A stretch of DNA of 64,000 nucleotides from Streptomyces sp. NBC_00094 (GTDB lineage: Bacteria; Actinomycetota; Actinomycetes; Streptomycetales; Streptomycetaceae), in NCBI RefSeq assembly GCF_026343125.1, contig NZ_JAPEMB010000001.1, positions 5,647,501-5,711,500 on the forward strand, read 5' to 3'. Both the position numbers and the translations under genes were made by a program. Numbering within the stretch: the first letter of the stretch is position 1; each line of letters begins with the position of its first letter. Below, piece by piece: positions 63,946 through 64,000 of this stretch. The notes beneath the pieces are model-generated. The model worked only from the letters and a program-made list of their open reading frames with translations. It had not been told where the DNA came from and ran no database searches.

Positions 63946-64000
63946 GGAGTCCTTCTACGCCGGGCGCCGGGCGGGCGCCCGCCCCGGACGTCTGGCGCCG
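63946..64000. other. Window end, unassigned
   Basis: 55 bp of GC-rich sequence with a palindromic run of GGGCG/CGCCC words. It is too short to assign to a gene on either strand. Confidence 0.5.

Overview
The window is very GC-rich, with strong third-position G/C bias, GTG/TTG starts, twin-arginine and lipobox signal peptides, GntR/TetR fused regulators and a gatCAB-ligA-mnmA neighbourhood. All of this points to the chromosome of a Streptomyces or close relative. Almost every gene is an intact protein-coding gene. No rRNA, tRNA or CRISPR array was seen.

Layout. (1) Bases 1-4613 hold a compact set of small-molecule enzymes: the end of an HpaB-type flavin hydroxylase, an MFS exporter, a PrnB-family heme enzyme and a PhzS-like flavin monooxygenase. 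This looks like the right part of a specialised-metabolite cluster whose left part is outside the window, and it is the strongest candidate for something undescribed. (2) 4.9-21 kb: alpha-glucan phosphorylase, a LuxR-type two-component pair, a secreted M4 metalloprotease, a GntR/TetR regulator divergent from an MFS pump, a heterodimeric ABC exporter and a glycogen debranching enzyme. (3) 21-31 kb: two tandem lipoprotein L,D-transpeptidases, a crotonase, an RsbW-like kinase, a NodB-fold/beta-propeller lipoprotein pair, a GNAT protein, an EF-hand protein, a CopD-like membrane protein and a lipoprotein. (4) 30.7-35.4 kb: a minus-strand glycine operon (gcvT-gcvH-glyA-sdaA) behind a tandem glycine riboswitch. 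(5) 35.5-44.7 kb: a small P-loop kinase, two SseB-like proteins and a five-gene peptide ABC importer. (6) 44.8-63.1 kb: mostly core functions, namely a TRIC-like channel, TesB-like thioesterase, cysteine desulfurase, mnmA, LOG-family protein, SDR, MetE-like protein, ligA, a GGDEF-EAL protein (probable rmdB), gatC-gatA-small membrane protein-gatB and a receptor-type Ser/Thr kinase. (7) 63.25-63.95 kb: a decayed IS200/IS605-type TnpB fragment with a right-end hairpin.

How genes work together. Glycine sensed by the riboswitch would be split by the cleavage system (gcvT/gcvH here, gcvP elsewhere), converted to serine by glyA and deaminated to pyruvate by sdaA. glgP and glgX both degrade glycogen. 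The cysteine desulfurase and mnmA, one gene apart, fit tRNA 2-thiouridine formation. GatCAB performs tRNA-dependent amidation. Strong hairpins separate most units, and several genes have a -10-like hexamer only 4-10 nt before the start codon with no Shine-Dalgarno, suggesting leaderless mRNAs.

Limits: family assignments rest on recognised motifs and overall resemblance. No database search or structure prediction was run.
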